Counted from the stretch's first letter, positions 44,538 through 53,857 are shown. The stretch is 64,000 bases of DNA from Spirosoma profusum (GCF_014699005.1 NZ_JACWZY010000009.1:1-64000), one strand, 5' to 3'. Notes: generated from the sequence alone by a model not told the origin. Numbers and translations are program-made.

Positions 44538-45497
44538 ATGACCAAAATTACCGACCACATCAAGGCCGCAAACGGCAAACCGATTTTTTCCATTGAAGTC
44601 ATTCCGCCCATCAAAGGCGACAACCTGAAAAATCTGCTCGACAATATCGAGCCGTTGATGGAATTCAAGCCACCGTTTATCGACGTTACGTACCACCGCG
44701 AAGAATACATCGAACGGCCGCTTCCCGATGGCACTATCCAGAAAATTGTGACGCGCAAACGGCCCGGTACGGTCGGTATCTGTGCCGCTATCATGCACCG
44801 TTTCGGCGTCGACCCGGTGCCGCACGTACTCTGTGGCGGCTTCACGCGCGAAGAAACTGAAGATTTCCTGATCGACCTGCATTACCTCGGCATCGACAAT
44901 ACGCTGGTGCTACGTGGTGATCCCGCCAAGCCATTTACAACGTTCAAGGCCAAAGAAAATGGCTACTCATATGCCAGCGAACTGGTGGAGCAGGTAGCCA
45001 ATATGAATCGGGGAATTTACCTGCACGAAGAAGATACGGCGCTGGCACCCAGTAGCTTCTGCATTGGCGTAGCGGCTTATCCCGAAAAGCATTTCGAAGC
45101 CGCCAACCACGATATTGACTTTCACTATCTGAAGCAGAAAGTGGAACTAGGCGCCGACTACATTGTAACGCAAATGTTCTTCGACAACAAGAAATACCTG
45201 GATTTTGTCGAACGCTGTCGACACCATGACATTACAGTGCCCATCATTCCGGGCTTGAAGCCGTTAAGCACTCGCAAACAACTGCAAATTCTTCCCAAAC
45301 TCTTTCATCTGGAGTTGCCCGATGACTTGGTTAATGCAGTGGAAGCCTGCGAAAACGACCAGCAAGCCCGGCAGGTAGGTGTAGAGTGGTGCGTTCAGCA
45401 AGGCCGCGAACTGATTGACGCAGGCGCTCCTGTACTCCATTTCTACACCATGGGCAAAGCCGACAACGTTATGAAAATCGCCCGCGAGCTATTTTAG
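44538..45497 (+). CDS. metF: 5,10-methylenetetrahydrofolate reductase
   Basis: 319 residues. The TIM-barrel flavoprotein motifs are clear: FSIEVIPPIKGD with the active-site Glu near 20, DVTYHREE near 50, HVLCGGFTREE near 95, LVLRGDPAKP near 117-126, IGVAAYPEKH near 176 and LGADYIVTQMFFD near 205. It makes 5-methyl-THF for methionine synthesis. No methionine synthase or SAM-type riboswitch is seen next to it; the 64-bp gap upstream holds only the terminator of the PAP2 gene. Confidence 0.96.
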   Translation: MTKITDHIKAANGKPIFSIEVIPPIKGDNLKNLLDNIEPLMEFKPPFIDVTYHREEYIERPLPDGTIQKIVTRKRPGTVGICAAIMHRFGVDPVPHVLCGGFTREETEDFLIDLHYLGIDNTLVLRGDPAKPFTTFKAKENGYSYASELVEQVANMNRGIYLHEEDTALAPSSFCIGVAAYPEKHFEAANHDIDFHYLKQKVELGADYIVTQMFFDNKKYLDFVERCRHHDITVPIIPGLKPLSTRKQLQILPKLFHLELPDDLVNAVEACENDQQARQVGVEWCVQQGRELIDAGAPVLHFYTMGKADNVMKIARELF

Positions 45498-45564
45498 GAG
45501 CTAGATGGAACGTAGCAGTTTTGTCATGATGGATAGGTAGTTACTTCTGCTTTAAAACAACCCA

Positions 45565-46047
45565 TCAGCGGTTAATTTCAATAATTAATATCCAGGCGTC
45601 ATAAATCGCTTTGATAAAGGACAGCAAAATCGTGGGAACTACCCAGTAAACCGCTGTCAGGCCATTGGTTATGATCAGGATACCAGCCAGCCAGGACGGT
45701 AGAATGATGAGCTGCGTAACCAGTAGGCTGAAGCGATACGAGCGTTTGTAGCGAACGGGCGTCTTTGTCAGCAGCCGCCAGCTAACCCGCAGGGCAATCA
45801 TGCTGGTGATCAAACCTAAAATCAAAAGCTCACTGCCAAGTATCCACAAGGGTTGGTCGGGTACCAGTCCACAACAGGAAATCAGCAGTACGTTAATCGG
45901 TAAAAGCAGACTCTCGAGGGTTTTGCCCGGAAGATTGGGATACGAAAGTATTTGTTTCAGACTGATTGAAACGCTCACGAAAATAAAGCCTACCAGGGCT
46001 GCTGATGCGCCGGCCGTAGCCACGAAGAAATCACTCCAGTTTTGCAT
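45565..46047 (-). CDS. Four-helix membrane protein of unknown function
   Basis: 160 residues with four likely membrane helices (about 8-30, 46-64, 68-85 and 108-155 as two closely spaced segments). The start WSDFFVATAGASAALVGFIFVSVSISL resembles small bacterial membrane proteins annotated as hypothetical with an A-G-A-x-A-A-L-x-G-L pattern. No function can be given. It is convergent with metF, 67 bp apart. Confidence 0.6.
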   Translation of the reverse strand: MQNWSDFFVATAGASAALVGFIFVSVSISLKQILSYPNLPGKTLESLLLPINVLLISCCGLVPDQPLWILGSELLILGLITSMIALRVSWRLLTKTPVRYKRSYRFSLLVTQLIILPSWLAGILIITNGLTAVYWVVPTILLSFIKAIYDAWILIIEINR

Positions 46048-46344
46048 GTGTTTTTTGGATTATGATCGTTGGCAAACTGTGCAGAGGTAGGGAGATAAAG
46101 CCCCAAAACGACTGAATTTGGCGGTTTCGCCAATAACAAAGCCGACCAGAAATAACGGCGTATTGCCCAATCAGTACGTTAATAAGAGCGGGAAGTAACA
46201 ATCTGACGCCTATTTACATGGTTGCAAACATGTTTTATTGCCGTTTATAGGCGCCAGGAGGCTGGCGTGCCCATCGTCACAGCAGATAGACGCAGCGATT
46301 GACTGAGCAATCGCTAAAGTAAAGCAAAATTATAAAAAAAATAA
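46048..46344. other. 297-bp gap with small hairpins
   Basis: It holds a nested inverted repeat (CGCCTAT at 46207-46213 with ATAGGCG at 46247-46253) and directly after it CGCCAG-GAGG-CTGGCG (46252-46267), a candidate terminator for the antiporter gene. The word CCAGGAGGCT(G/A)GC also occurs at 29579-29591. No gene is seen. Confidence 0.45.
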
Positions 46345-47583
46345 TCACGGATAGAGTCGTCGAATGAGCCTTTCCATGGTTAATCCTTGACCAATGATGG
46401 AGAATAAGACGACGGCATAGGTGATGGTCACCAGGAAATCTTTGTGGGGCAACGTATCGTCGATGGAAAGCGCCATGGCGATGGACAAACCACCCCGTAA
46501 GCCGCCCCAGGTTAGCATAAGCGGAGCTTTATTGTCGAGTCCAAGCCAACGGTGTGCGAGCGTGAACGGAATTAGAATGGAGACGTAACGGGCCAGCAAT
46601 ACCAGCAGGATAACCAGTACGTAGATACTCCATTGAGTGATATGGAAATCAATGATAACCAGTTCAATTCCGATCATCACAAATAAAAAGGCGTTCAGAA
46701 TGACATCAACAAGTTCCCAGAATTTATCGACATAATCTTCGCTTGTCTCGCTCATGACGTGTCGTTTTCGGTCGCCAACTAACAGTCCGGCTACGACCAT
46801 TGCCAGTGGGCCGGAAATATGCAACTGCTGCGCCAGCAGATAACCACCCATAACACCAGCAACGGTAATGAGCACTTCTGTCTGATAGTGATTAATCGAC
46901 CGGACGAGCCCATACATGCCATAGCCCAGCGCCAGCCCGAATAGCATACCTCCTCCGGCTTCTTTCAGAAAAAGCCACGCCACTTCGCCCGCGCTGACGA
47001 CCTCGGGGCCTTGCTGGACAAGCTGATAAATCGAGGCAAACATGACCACCCCCACGCCATCGTTGAACAACGATTCGCCGACAATATTGATTTTGACATT
47101 TTCGGGTAGGTCGAATTTGGCCATGATACTCAGAACAGCGATCGGGTCGGTGGGAGAAATAAGCGCTCCGAAGAGGAGACAAAGCGGGTAGGTCAGCGTA
47201 AATCCGAGGCCATTCGCTACGTAGTAAAGCCCCGTTCCGACCAGAAACGTACTGATAATGACGCCCACGAAGGCAAATAACATTACCGACCTTCGCTCGA
47301 TACGTAGCAGATTTGCATCGGTATGGAATGCACCGGCAAACAGCAGGAAACTCAGCATTACGTCGAACAGAATCCGCCCGAAATCAATCTGTGCAATGTT
47401 TTGCCGAACGTACTGAAACCAGGCCGGATGCAACCCATTTAAACTGATAAGGACCACCGAAACTGCCAACGAGAGCACCATTACGCCAATAGTGTCGGGG
47501 AGTTTCAGAAAACGCGTATTGAGGTACATGAACAGCGCTGCACCAACAATAAGCAACGTAATCAGGGTAAACAGACTCATCAT
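46345..47583 (-). CDS. CPA1-family Na+/H+ antiporter (NhaP type)
   Basis: 412 residues with about 12 membrane helices. Marks of CPA1 exchangers are LLFGALISPTDPIAVLSIM near 137-155, VGESLFNDGVGVVMF near 166-180 (the ND ion-binding pair) and LTWGGLRGGLSIAMALS near 355-371. It exchanges cytosolic Na+ or K+ for protons and lacks a long cytosolic tail. It begins 7 bp after rhaT on the same strand, so it is probably cotranscribed with the rhamnose transporter, an odd pairing that may help ion balance during proton symport. Confidence 0.9.
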   Translation of the reverse strand: MMSLFTLITLLIVGAALFMYLNTRFLKLPDTIGVMVLSLAVSVVLISLNGLHPAWFQYVRQNIAQIDFGRILFDVMLSFLLFAGAFHTDANLLRIERRSVMLFAFVGVIISTFLVGTGLYYVANGLGFTLTYPLCLLFGALISPTDPIAVLSIMAKFDLPENVKINIVGESLFNDGVGVVMFASIYQLVQQGPEVVSAGEVAWLFLKEAGGGMLFGLALGYGMYGLVRSINHYQTEVLITVAGVMGGYLLAQQLHISGPLAMVVAGLLVGDRKRHVMSETSEDYVDKFWELVDVILNAFLFVMIGIELVIIDFHITQWSIYVLVILLVLLARYVSILIPFTLAHRWLGLDNKAPLMLTWGGLRGGLSIAMALSIDDTLPHKDFLVTITYAVVLFSIIGQGLTMERLIRRLYP

Positions 47584-47590
47584 TCATCAC

Positions 47591-48628
47591 TTATGCCGCC
47601 AGATAATTTCCGATACCGACGATAACGGTTGAGAGCACTACGGTCAGAATGCCCAACGTAATGGTTCGCATGGTGGGTTTATTGGCTCCCTTCCATTCGT
47701 GGAGATACAAACCCCACAGGCTGCTGAAGGCAATGATAAAGGCCATGTGGAGCGTCCAGCCGGAGAAGCGATATTCGCCCATTTTGCTGTCGCCCATGCC
47801 GTAGAAGAAGAACTGGAAATACCAGGTAAATCCGGCCAGTGCGCAGAAGACGATGTTGGCCAGAATGGGCGCGGAAAAATTGGTATAGTCGGTATAGGTT
47901 CGGTTACGGATATTTAGATAAATCGTCCAGATAGCGTTGGTTGTCAGGCCACCTAACAGGATAATCACCAGCGCGGCATTGTTCATGTAAAGTGGGTCAG
48001 CGCCAGCCTTCACGGCCAGTTCGGCAATAGGTTGTCCGGCCGTCTGCCCGAAGGCAAAACAGGCGCTCATGATGCCCGAAAATATAGCGACCATCAGCCC
48101 CTTCCGAATATCAAACTCCGCGATGGTTGCCTTTTTTTGTTCATCGGAGAGGGTACGTTCTTTCATCATACCGGCTATGCCACAGATGGTAATGCCCAGC
48201 ACACAAACGCCCAGCCCCAGGATAATCACCTGTCCTGAGAGTGTACTAATAAGTTTACCAAATTGACCTTGCCAGATGGGAGGCACTATGGTTCCGAAAA
48301 AGGCACATAAGCCCAGCGTAACCGCCATGCCCAGTGATAAACCCAGGTACCGCATGGCCAGCCCGAAGGTTAATCCGCCGAAACCCCATAAAACACCCCA
48401 GAAATAGACCCACCAGAGCGTATCAGAAGGAGACTGCTTCAGCACGTCGAACAAATTAGGGACGGTTAGCGTACCGAGTATGAGCGGAGCTGCTATCCAG
48501 GAAAACAGCCCGCCAATGAACCAATAGCTTTCCCAGGCCCAGCCGCGAACTCTTTTGTAGGGTAAATAAAAACTTCCGGACGCAAAGCCGCCCAGCGCAT
48601 GTAGAATAACTCCCCAGATAACTGCCAC
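47591..48628 (-). CDS. rhaT: L-rhamnose/proton symporter
   Basis: 345 residues, close to E. coli RhaT in length, with ten likely membrane helices. N-terminal GGFASGSFYLPYKRVRGWAWESYW matches the RhaT pattern (G.aS.a.fY.P.K.Vk.WsWE..W), and LGLSLGMAVTLGLCAFFGTIVPP near 92 also fits. The start is GTG (48626-48628), since an in-frame stop lies just upstream. It imports rhamnose. It is divergent from the catabolic operon; a TAnnTTTG-type element lies 16 bp before the start. Confidence 0.93.
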   Translation of the reverse strand: MAVIWGVILHALGGFASGSFYLPYKRVRGWAWESYWFIGGLFSWIAAPLILGTLTVPNLFDVLKQSPSDTLWWVYFWGVLWGFGGLTFGLAMRYLGLSLGMAVTLGLCAFFGTIVPPIWQGQFGKLISTLSGQVIILGLGVCVLGITICGIAGMMKERTLSDEQKKATIAEFDIRKGLMVAIFSGIMSACFAFGQTAGQPIAELAVKAGADPLYMNNAALVIILLGGLTTNAIWTIYLNIRNRTYTDYTNFSAPILANIVFCALAGFTWYFQFFFYGMGDSKMGEYRFSGWTLHMAFIIAFSSLWGLYLHEWKGANKPTMRTITLGILTVVLSTVIVGIGNYLAA

Positions 48629-48644
48629 GTTTTCTCTATTTTTA

Positions 48645-48652
48645 CAAATTTA
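48645..48652 (-). promoter_or_regulatory. Candidate Bacteroidota -7 element of rhaT
   Basis: On the minus strand the sequence reads TAAATTTG, matching TAnnTTTG exactly, 16 bp before the GTG start of rhaT. A good TTG at -33 was not found. Confidence 0.45.
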
Positions 48653-48674
48653 CCGAACTTAATTGCCTGAACTT

Positions 48675-48691
48675 ACCTGTTCTCACCTGTT
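48675..48691. promoter_or_regulatory. Direct repeat ACCTGTT x2 in the rhaT-rhaD divergent region
   Basis: ACCTGTT occurs at 48675-48681 and 48685-48691, exactly one helical turn apart. A second direct repeat, TTTCCAG, lies at 48711-48717 and 48725-48731. They sit between the two divergent rhamnose promoters and could bind a rhamnose regulator (AraC-type regulators bind direct repeats). No regulator gene is in the window. Confidence 0.4.
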
Positions 48692-48849
48692 ATGCGCTCG
48701 TTAGAGGCCTTTTCCAGATGCAGATTTCCAGGCATCCAACAGGGCGTGTCAAAAATTTTAATTACAGGAGAGTACATGAAGCAGGAGAATTGAAATTAAA
48801 CGTACTTTGCTAAAACAAGATTACAGATAGATACTACTTACTCCAATTT

Positions 48850-50955
48850 ATGAATACGACGCAAGCGTTCAACTACGTAAGCTATCTCTGGGATGAGAAA
48901 AAGGCGGCCGAACTCGCCGGCGACGAAGTAGCCCTGTTTATTTACCGCTCTAATCTGCTCGGAGCGGACCTTCGCCTGACCAACTACGCTGGCGGGAATA
49001 CATCCGTTAAGCTGATGGAAACCAATCCGTTGACTGGTGAACCCGTGGAGGTGATGTGGGTGAAAGGTTCGGGCGGGGACATCGGTACGCTCACCAAAAA
49101 GGGGTGTGCGAACCTCTACGTAGAGCGATTGCATGCATTGAAAAGCCGGTATCGCGGACTGGAATTTGAAGACGAAATGGTGGGTCTGTTCGATCACTGC
49201 CTGTTCGACCCCAAATGCGCTGCGCCATCCATCGATACGCCCTTACATGGCCTGTTGCCGTACAAACACATTGACCACCTGCACCCAGATGCCCTGATTG
49301 CCATTGCCGCCAGTAAAGACGGTGAGGCTATCATGCACGAAATATGGGGTGATAAAATGGCGTGGATTCCCTGGCAGCGCCCCGGTTTCGACCTCGGCCT
49401 GAAACTGGAAGAAGCGGTTCAGAAAAACCCAAAACTGCGGGGGATTATTCTCGGCGGACATGGACTGTTTACCTGGGGTGATACGTCCTACGAATCGTAT
49501 ATCAATACGTTGGAAGTGATTGAGCAGGCGTCAGAATACCTGCATCAGAATTTTGGCAAAAAACGGCCGGTTTTCGGTGGTGTAGCCCGCGGAAATACAG
49601 ATGCCGATACGCGCAAAAAACAAGCGGCTGCCCTGATGCCAACGCTACGTGGTCTGGCATCAAGTTATCGCCAGATGATTGGCCATTTTACTGATGATTC
49701 GCGCGTACTGGAATTCGTTAACTCGAACGATCTGCCACGTTTAGCGCGTTTGGGTACGAGCTGCCCCGACCACTTCCTGCGTACCAAAATACGCCCGCTG
49801 GTTCTCGACCCGGAACAATTGACCGGAGCCGACAGTGCTACGTATCTGGAAAAAGCTTTTGAAGATTACCGTGCCGATTATGCTGCGTATTACGAGCGTT
49901 GCAAACATGACAATAGTCCAGCGATACGTGACCCAAATCCGGTCGTGCTGCTGTGGCCGGCCGTGGGTATGATTACGTTCGCGAAGGACAAGCAGACGGC
50001 ACGCGTGGCGGCTGAGTTCTACACCAACGCTATCAACGTAATGAAAGGCGCCGAAGCCGTTTCTGACTACGTTGGTCTGCCTGAACAGGAAGCGTTCGAT
50101 ATAGAATATTGGTTGCTGGAAGAAGCGAAACTTCAGCGTATGCCAAAACCAAAACCACTCTCTGGTAAAATTGCCCTGATTACAGGCAGTGCCGGAGGGA
50201 TCGGAAAAGCTATCGCCAAGAAATTCCTCTCAGAAGGTGCTGTCGTTGTCATCAACGACAACGACGCCGACCGTCTGGCGGGTGCGAAAGATGAGTTCCT
50301 GAAGCAATACGGCAAAGATGCCTATGCCGCCGACCAACTTGACGTAACGAAGGCCGAAACTATTGCCGCTACGTTCGATACGGCTACGTTGGCGTTTGGG
50401 GGAGTCGATATTGTAGTAAACTGCGCCGGGTTGAGCATCTCCAAACCCATTGAAGAGCACACCGAAAAGGACTGGGATCTGCTGTACGACGTACTGGTGA
50501 AAGGGCAGTTCCTGGTTACGCAGAAAGGCGTTGAAATCATGCGCAAGCAGAAACTGGGTGGCGATGTTATCAACATCGTCAGCAAAAATGCGCTGGTGTC
50601 CGGCCCGAACAATGCGGGTTATGGTTCAGCCAAGGCAGCCCAACTGCACCTGAGTCGCCTGAACGCGGCTGAGTTAGGCAAAGACCATATCCGCGTGAAC
50701 GTAGTAAACCCTGACGCCGTTATCTCCGACTCGAAAATCTGGGCGGGTGCCTGGGCCGAAGGTCGTGCCAAAGCGTATGGCATTACGGTTGCCGAACTAC
50801 CGGGTTATTATGCCAAACGGACGCTATTAAATGAAATCATCCTCCCCGACGATATTGCTAATGCCTGTCTGGCCTGCGTGAATGGCCTGCTCGCCAAATC
50901 GACCGGCAACGTACTGAACGTAGATGGTGGCGTCGCCATGGCGTTTGTTCGGTAA
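48850..50955 (+). CDS. Fused rhamnulose-1-phosphate aldolase / lactaldehyde dehydrogenase
   Basis: 701 residues in two parts. Residues about 1-425 are a class II aldolase domain: NYAGGNTSVKL near 55, zinc-type histidines in DTPLHGLLPYKHIDHLHPDA near 130-150, and GHGLFTWG near 200. Residues about 435-701 are an SDR domain with TGSAGGIGKAIAKKF near 444 and YGSAKAAQ near 592 (YxxxK). This fusion cleaves rhamnulose-1-phosphate to DHAP and lactaldehyde and oxidises the aldehyde. First gene of the plus-strand rhamnose operon. Confidence 0.93.
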   Translation: MNTTQAFNYVSYLWDEKKAAELAGDEVALFIYRSNLLGADLRLTNYAGGNTSVKLMETNPLTGEPVEVMWVKGSGGDIGTLTKKGCANLYVERLHALKSRYRGLEFEDEMVGLFDHCLFDPKCAAPSIDTPLHGLLPYKHIDHLHPDALIAIAASKDGEAIMHEIWGDKMAWIPWQRPGFDLGLKLEEAVQKNPKLRGIILGGHGLFTWGDTSYESYINTLEVIEQASEYLHQNFGKKRPVFGGVARGNTDADTRKKQAAALMPTLRGLASSYRQMIGHFTDDSRVLEFVNSNDLPRLARLGTSCPDHFLRTKIRPLVLDPEQLTGADSATYLEKAFEDYRADYAAYYERCKHDNSPAIRDPNPVVLLWPAVGMITFAKDKQTARVAAEFYTNAINVMKGAEAVSDYVGLPEQEAFDIEYWLLEEAKLQRMPKPKPLSGKIALITGSAGGIGKAIAKKFLSEGAVVVINDNDADRLAGAKDEFLKQYGKDAYAADQLDVTKAETIAATFDTATLAFGGVDIVVNCAGLSISKPIEEHTEKDWDLLYDVLVKGQFLVTQKGVEIMRKQKLGGDVINIVSKNALVSGPNNAGYGSAKAAQLHLSRLNAAELGKDHIRVNVVNPDAVISDSKIWAGAWAEGRAKAYGITVAELPGYYAKRTLLNEIILPDDIANACLACVNGLLAKSTGNVLNVDGGVAMAFVR

Positions 50956-50964
50956 CATAACATT

Positions 50965-51057
50965 AATGAATAATGCAAAATGAATAATGTATAATGTCAT
51001 TCAGGACGCTAGGTCCCTTCGTCTACATTATACATTATTCATTTTGCATTATTCATT
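50965..51057. repeat. Perfect 33-bp hairpin, ATGAATAATG family
   Basis: Arms 50965-50997 and 51025-51057 are exact reverse complements over 33 bp, with a 27-nt loop of unrelated sequence. It fills the gap between the aldolase fusion gene and the isomerase gene, starting 9 bp after the first stop and ending 20 bp before the next start. Confidence 0.88.
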
Positions 51058-51077
51058 TAAACCAACCCTCAATCCTT

Positions 51078-52352
51078 ATGCAAATCGAACTCGAACATAT
51101 TTCGGATTACAACCAGACTCAACTGGAAGGGCATCAGCGAAAACTGTCGTACTGGACGCAGGAGGTCGCGAAGGCGGAACCAGTTATTCAGAAACTGATT
51201 GAATTTCAGGTGGCAATCCCAAGTTGGGCGCTGGGTACGGGTGGGACGCGCTTCGGGCGTTTTCCGGGTGGGGGAGAACCTCGTTCGCTGGAAGAGAAGA
51301 TTGCCGATGTAGGTCTGCTACACGCCCTGAACCGCGCGAGTGGCGCGATTTCGCTGCATATTCCCTGGGACATTCCAACTGATCCACAGGCCGTTAAACA
51401 ACTTGCTGCTCAGAACGGTCTACGTTTTGATGCAGTTAACTCCAATACATTCCAGGACCAGGCAGATCAAGCGTTAAGCTATAAATTTGGCTCACTCCAG
51501 CATACCGATGCTGCTGTTCGGCAGCAGGCTATCGACCATAACATCGACGTAATAAAACACGGCGTCGAGCTAGGTTCTGATTCGCTGACGGTCTGGCTGT
51601 CAGATGGTTCCTGTTTTCCAGGACAGCTGAATTTTCGTAAGGCATTCGACCGCACCTTGTCGAGTCTGGCCGAAATCTATGCCGCCCTGCCCGACGACTG
51701 GAAGCTATTTGTGGAGTACAAAGCCTTCGAGCCCAATTTCTATTCGATGACCGTGGGCGATTGGGGCAGCAGCTTCCTATTCGCCAGCAAACTCGGCCCG
51801 AAAGCGTACACACTCGTCGATTTGGGACACCACCTGCCCAACGCTAACATCGAGCAGATTGTCGCGATTCTCCTCCATCAGGGTAAACTTGGCGGCTTCC
51901 ACTTCAACGATTCCAAGTACGGCGACGATGATTTAACCGTCGGCAGTATCCGTCCGTATCAACTATTCCTGATTTTCACGGAATTAGTGGATGGTATGGA
52001 TGCACGTGGAATGAATCACGCCAAAGACCTCGGCTGGATGATCGACGCCAGCCACAACGTAAAAGACCCTCTCGAAGACTTGCTTCAGTCGGTCGAAGCC
52101 ATCCAACTGGCCTACGCTCAAGCTTTACTGGTCGACCGGGAAGCGCTGGAAGAAGCCCGCGAAGCCAACGACCCTGTTCGTGCCCAGGAAATTCTTCAGG
52201 ATGCATTCCGCACCGATGTTCGCCCGCTGGTCGCCGAAGCACGTCGACGGGCAGGTGGTTCATTGAACCCACTCGGCCTCTACCGTACATTAGACGTTCG
52301 CCAGCAACTCATCGGCGAGCGCGGTGCCAAAACCTTCGCCACGGGACTGTAA
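51078..52352 (+). CDS. rhaI: L-rhamnose isomerase (RhaI type)
   Basis: 424 residues from the ATG at 51078; a frame from 50994 only reads through a hairpin arm. The TIM-barrel isomerase shows SGAISLHIPWDIPTD near 93, metal-binding GDWGSSFLFASKLG region near 230 and LVDLGHHLPNANIEQIV near 250 and HFNDSKYGDDDLTVGSI near 280. This is the Pseudomonas stutzeri-type rhamnose isomerase group rather than E. coli RhaA. It turns L-rhamnose into L-rhamnulose. Hairpins of the same word family flank it on both sides. Confidence 0.93.
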   Translation: MQIELEHISDYNQTQLEGHQRKLSYWTQEVAKAEPVIQKLIEFQVAIPSWALGTGGTRFGRFPGGGEPRSLEEKIADVGLLHALNRASGAISLHIPWDIPTDPQAVKQLAAQNGLRFDAVNSNTFQDQADQALSYKFGSLQHTDAAVRQQAIDHNIDVIKHGVELGSDSLTVWLSDGSCFPGQLNFRKAFDRTLSSLAEIYAALPDDWKLFVEYKAFEPNFYSMTVGDWGSSFLFASKLGPKAYTLVDLGHHLPNANIEQIVAILLHQGKLGGFHFNDSKYGDDDLTVGSIRPYQLFLIFTELVDGMDARGMNHAKDLGWMIDASHNVKDPLEDLLQSVEAIQLAYAQALLVDREALEEAREANDPVRAQEILQDAFRTDVRPLVAEARRRAGGSLNPLGLYRTLDVRQQLIGERGAKTFATGL

Positions 52353-52355
52353 ATT

Positions 52356-52442
52356 AATGATGAATTATGAATGATAAATGATGAATGGACGGCCAGAAGT
52401 CCTATTCGAACATTCATAATTCATCATTCATAATTCATCATT
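52356..52442. repeat. 32-bp hairpin, ATGAATTATGAATG family, touching a start codon
   Basis: Arms 52356-52387 and 52411-52442 pair at 30 of 32 positions with a 23-nt loop. It begins 3 bp after the rhaI stop and ends 1 bp before the ATG of the kinase gene (52444). Confidence 0.85.
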
Positions 52443-52443
52443 C

Positions 52444-53838
52444 ATGAACGTTGTTGCTATTTTCGACATTGGGAAGACCAATAAAAAGCTGTTTCTTTTT
52501 GATGAACAGTACCAAATTGTCTGGGAAAAATCGGAACAGTTTGCCGAAATTTCAGACGAAGACGGAGACTCGTGCGAAGACGTAAACCGGCTTCGGAGTT
52601 GGGTTACTACGTCGCTGGAGGAAGTGCTACGTTTGCCCCAATTTACGGTGACGGCTGTCAATGTCTCCGCTTATGGGGCTAGTATCGTTTATATTGACAA
52701 GGACGGTGAGCCAGTTGGGCAACTATACAATTATCTGAAAGCGTATCCTGCTACGTTGTCGGAGCAGTTTTTCGGTAACTATGGGCCAGAGGTAGAGTTG
52801 ACTCGCCAGACGGCGTCGCCTTCGCTGGGGAGTTTGAATTCAGGACTTCAGGTGTATCGCATCAAATACGAACAACCTGAACTGTTTGCCAAACTGACCT
52901 ATGCGCTGCACCTGCCGCAATACGTTAGTTACCTCATTACCAGGTGGCCCGTCTCGGACATGACCAGCGTCGGCTGCCATACCATGCTTTGGGATTTCGA
53001 CCGGCAGCAATACCACAGGTGGGTAACCGACGAAGAACTCGACGGTCGACTGGCTCCCATTGTTGCTTCCGATTCGGTTCAGGCTGCAACGGTCGATGGT
53101 ACGTCGCTTCAGGCGGGTGTTGGCTTGCACGATAGCTCGTCGGCCCTGGTTCCTTATCTAGCATCGTTTCAGGAGCCGTTTGTACTTATTTCGACCGGAA
53201 CTTGGTGCATTAGCATGAATCCGTTCAACAATCGTCCGCTGACGCCGGAAGAGTTGCAGTATGATTGTCTGAATTACATGCATTACAAAGGCCAGCCCGT
53301 AAAATCGGCACGATTGTTTGCCGGTTACGAGCACGAGCAACAGATAAAGCGGCTGGCAGCGCATTTTCAGGTGCCTATCGATCAATATGTTCGGGTGGGG
53401 TATAATCCGAAAACGATTGAGCGACTACGTCATCAGAACAGCCAGGTAACCACAGACGCGGATGCGAAAGGGAATCAGTTACTTTCGATGAAAGGCTCAT
53501 TATTTGGTCAGCGCAATCTGGCCGACTTTGCTGATTACGCTGAAGCGTATCACCAGCTCATTCTTGATATTGTGGCCCAGCAACTGATTTCGACGAACCT
53601 GGTGCTGGCGGGCTCTCCCGTGAAGCGCATTTTCGTTGATGGTGGTTTTAGCAAAAACCCGATTTACATGAATTTGCTGGCGCTGGCTTTTCCAACTATT
53701 GAAGTTTATGCGGCCTCAGTTGCGCAGGCTTCGGCACTGGGCGCTGCCCTGGCAATTCACTCGTACTGGAATTCGCATCCATTGCCAGGTGATTGTGTTG
53801 ACCTGAAAAAATATACCGCATCCGTAACGGTGCATTGA
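52444..53838 (+). CDS. FGGY-family sugar kinase, probable rhamnulokinase
   Basis: 464 residues. The N-terminal ATPase motif is VVAIFDIGKTNKKLFLFDE, a variant phosphate-1 loop; NVSAYGASIVYID is near 75; the second half has FVLISTGTWCISMNPF near 248 and RIFVDGGFSKNPIYM near 395. This is the FGGY kinase plan. Position between the rhamnose isomerase and GH105 genes points to phosphorylation of L-rhamnulose, though it is not the classical RhaB type in sequence. Its start codon directly follows a hairpin arm. Confidence 0.87.
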   Translation: MNVVAIFDIGKTNKKLFLFDEQYQIVWEKSEQFAEISDEDGDSCEDVNRLRSWVTTSLEEVLRLPQFTVTAVNVSAYGASIVYIDKDGEPVGQLYNYLKAYPATLSEQFFGNYGPEVELTRQTASPSLGSLNSGLQVYRIKYEQPELFAKLTYALHLPQYVSYLITRWPVSDMTSVGCHTMLWDFDRQQYHRWVTDEELDGRLAPIVASDSVQAATVDGTSLQAGVGLHDSSSALVPYLASFQEPFVLISTGTWCISMNPFNNRPLTPEELQYDCLNYMHYKGQPVKSARLFAGYEHEQQIKRLAAHFQVPIDQYVRVGYNPKTIERLRHQNSQVTTDADAKGNQLLSMKGSLFGQRNLADFADYAEAYHQLILDIVAQQLISTNLVLAGSPVKRIFVDGGFSKNPIYMNLLALAFPTIEVYAASVAQASALGAALAIHSYWNSHPLPGDCVDLKKYTASVTVH

Positions 53839-53857
53839 ATCCTGACAGTTTGCCCAA

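Noticed and set aside
50994..51077. A 28-residue N-terminal extension of rhamnose isomerase
   Set aside because: It is only translation of a hairpin arm (YIIHYSFCIIHLN). The family starts at the ATG at 51078 and this enzyme is cytosolic.
12065..52442. CRISPR array or tandem satellite
   Set aside because: The repeated words are short, degenerate and arranged as inverted arms around unique loops, with no equal spacers and no cas genes.
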